Assembly (NCBI GenBank): GCA_025353985.1
Contig: JANXNT010000984.1
Coordinates: 1 to 7,370, forward strand
Length of the DNA: 7,370 nt
Reading direction: 5' to 3'
DNA from: Limnoglobus sp.
Lineage (GTDB): Bacteria; Planctomycetota; Planctomycetia; Gemmatales; Gemmataceae
Under the pieces are notes generated by a model. It was not told the origin of the DNA, searched no databases, and was given only the letters and a program-made list of their open reading frames with translations. A program made the position numbers and the translations under genes. This document shows, piece by piece, positions 6,446 through 7,370 of this stretch. The first letter of the stretch is position 1; each line of letters opens with the position of its first letter.

Positions 6446-7147
6446 TCAAAGAGCATTCCCAAGTACTTCGCGTGGCGTGCCGGATTTGGCGATGGTTCCG
6501 GCCACCATCCGGTGAACGACCGTTGCTCGTTCGGCGAAATCCATGTCGTGCGTGACGACGATCATCGTCTGGCCGTCTTTGGCTAAATCTTGCATCACGG
6601 CAAGTACTTCGTTCGCCATCTGCGGGTCGAGGGCACTCGTCGGTTCGTCGAATAATATCGCTGACGGGTTAACCGCAAGCGAGCGAGCAATCGCAACACG
6701 TTGTTGCTGCCCGCCGGAGAGGTTCCCCGGCTTCGCGTGCAGTTTATCCGCCAAGCCGACGCGGTGGAGTAGCGTTTTCGCGGTCGCTTCCGCTTCCGCA
6801 ATCGTTCGGCCAAGAACGTACCGTGGTCCCGTCATGACATTCTCAAGAACGCTCATATGCGGGAACAGGTTAAACTGCTGGAACACCATCCCTACCGACT
6901 GGCGTAATTTCAACAGCGCGGCCTTCGGATGCGGTTTCCCGAGGGTGCCTTGCAGGGTCATGTCGCCGATGCGAATCGTGCCCGTGTCGAAGGTCTCCAG
7001 CCCGTTGATACAGCGTAACAGCGTGCTCTTACCGCCACCCGAAGGCCCGAGGAGTGCGGTGACTTCGCCTTTATTCACAACGAGCGAAACACCCGCAAGG
7101 ATGCGATTCGAACCGTGGAACTTCACTAGGTTGGCAATTTCAATCAT
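6446..7147 (-). CDS. Polar amino-acid ABC transporter ATP-binding protein (GlnQ/HisP family)
   Basis: A 233-residue cytoplasmic ATPase powering amino-acid import with the overlapping permease. Motifs: Walker A GPSGGGKST at 34-42, Q-loop FQQFNLFPHMSVLENV at 89-104 (the LFPH wording is typical of polar amino-acid importers), signature LSGGQQQR at 143-150, Walker B AILFDEPTSALDP at 163-175, and switch histidine H200 in VVTHDMDFA. The frame is open upstream to 7333, but ATG 7147 has GGGAGG six bases away and matches the family start (MIEIANLVKF). It ends at PREVLGNAL, about a dozen residues earlier than GlnQ proteins that finish with an arginine- and phenylalanine-containing tail; the catalytic core is complete. 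It overlaps the permease stop by four bases (ATGA), indicating translational coupling. No binding protein is in view, so substrate is unknown. Confidence 0.95.
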   Translation of the reverse strand: MIEIANLVKFHGSNRILAGVSLVVNKGEVTALLGPSGGGKSTLLRCINGLETFDTGTIRIGDMTLQGTLGKPHPKAALLKLRQSVGMVFQQFNLFPHMSVLENVMTGPRYVLGRTIAEAEATAKTLLHRVGLADKLHAKPGNLSGGQQQRVAIARSLAVNPSAILFDEPTSALDPQMANEVLAVMQDLAKDGQTMIVVTHDMDFAERATVVHRMVAGTIAKSGTPREVLGNAL

Positions 7148-7370
7148 GGCTTGCCTCCCGTTTTCTGCACCGAAAGTCGCGTCTCCAGCGAACGGGCAGC
7201 CAGTGCGAGCGGGTAGCTCATCAGTAGGTACAGTCCGCCGGTAATGAACACGAGTTCGACGATGTAGTCGCGGTTGAAGTTGTAGAGTTCGTTGTACTTT
7301 CGCGTCAGTTCCGTGATGAGAATCGCACTGCAAACCGAAGTATCTTTGAACAGCGCGATGAAGTCGTTCG
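7144..7370 (-). CDS. Polar amino-acid ABC transporter permease (GlnP/HisM type), 5' part beyond the right edge
   Basis: The last 74 residues of a permease, read in the frame that enters from the right edge and stops at TGA 7146-7144. It begins NDFIALFKDTSVCSAI, the hallmark of the polar amino-acid permease family just after the EAA loop that contacts the ATPase, then ELTRKYNELYNFNRDYIVEL and a final membrane helix at about residues 35-58 (ending LMSYPLALAARSLETRL). The usual terminal pattern for GlnP/HisM proteins, a helix followed by a basic cytoplasmic tail, is present. Most of the protein, including the other membrane helices, lies outside. The stop overlaps the ATPase start codon. Confidence 0.9.
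   Translation of the reverse strand, partial: NDFIALFKDTSVCSAILITELTRKYNELYNFNRDYIVELVFITGGLYLLMSYPLALAARSLETRLSVQKTGGKP

Noticed and set aside
7148..7333. N-terminal extension of the GlnQ-type ATPase
   Set aside because: The in-frame extension overlaps the permease coding frame, has no family resemblance, and the ATG at 7147 has a strong ribosome site.

Overview
The window is moderately GC-rich DNA (the two small genes near position 6000 are visibly poorer in GC) and every credible gene lies on the minus strand, so transcription runs right to left. Gene content fits a planctomycete, possibly of the Gemmata group. The signs are a large ABC-2 permease with a big soluble insert beside its ATPase and a single-membrane-anchor companion, a futalosine-pathway menaquinone gene, and a bacterial-type aminoacyl-tRNA-protein transferase. 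This lineage call is an inference from gene style, not a database match.

From right to left in transcription order: (1) the 3' end of a polar amino-acid ABC permease (GlnP/HisM type, cut by the window edge), overlapping by four bases its ATPase (GlnQ type, 7147-6446). (2) Two small, lower-GC genes, an acidic 93-residue protein (6385-6104) and a 125-residue protein (6076-5699). The second aligns by eye with the MazF/PemK endoribonuclease toxin fold, so the pair is a candidate divergent toxin-antitoxin module. (3) mqnD (5667-4828), 31 bases after the 125-residue gene, followed by a strong hairpin terminator (4792-4819). (4) A leucyl/arginyl-tRNA-protein transferase of the Bpt/ATE family (4734-4024). 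(5) An intergenic region of 173 bases with a small inverted repeat. (6) A three-gene export-type cluster: ABC ATPase (3850-2951), 680-residue ABC-2 permease (2894-852), and a membrane-anchored protein of unknown function (803 to the left edge, incomplete).

The ATPase and permease of the last cluster should form one complex, with the anchored protein as a likely partner. MqnD acts late in the early part of menaquinone synthesis. Bpt marks proteins bearing acidic N-termini for ClpS-linked proteolysis. The GlnQ/GlnP pair is an uptake system whose binding protein lies outside the window. The least ordinary part is the small-gene pair wedged between the amino-acid transporter and mqnD. No RNA gene, CRISPR array, insertion sequence or gene-free stretch over 300 bases was seen.
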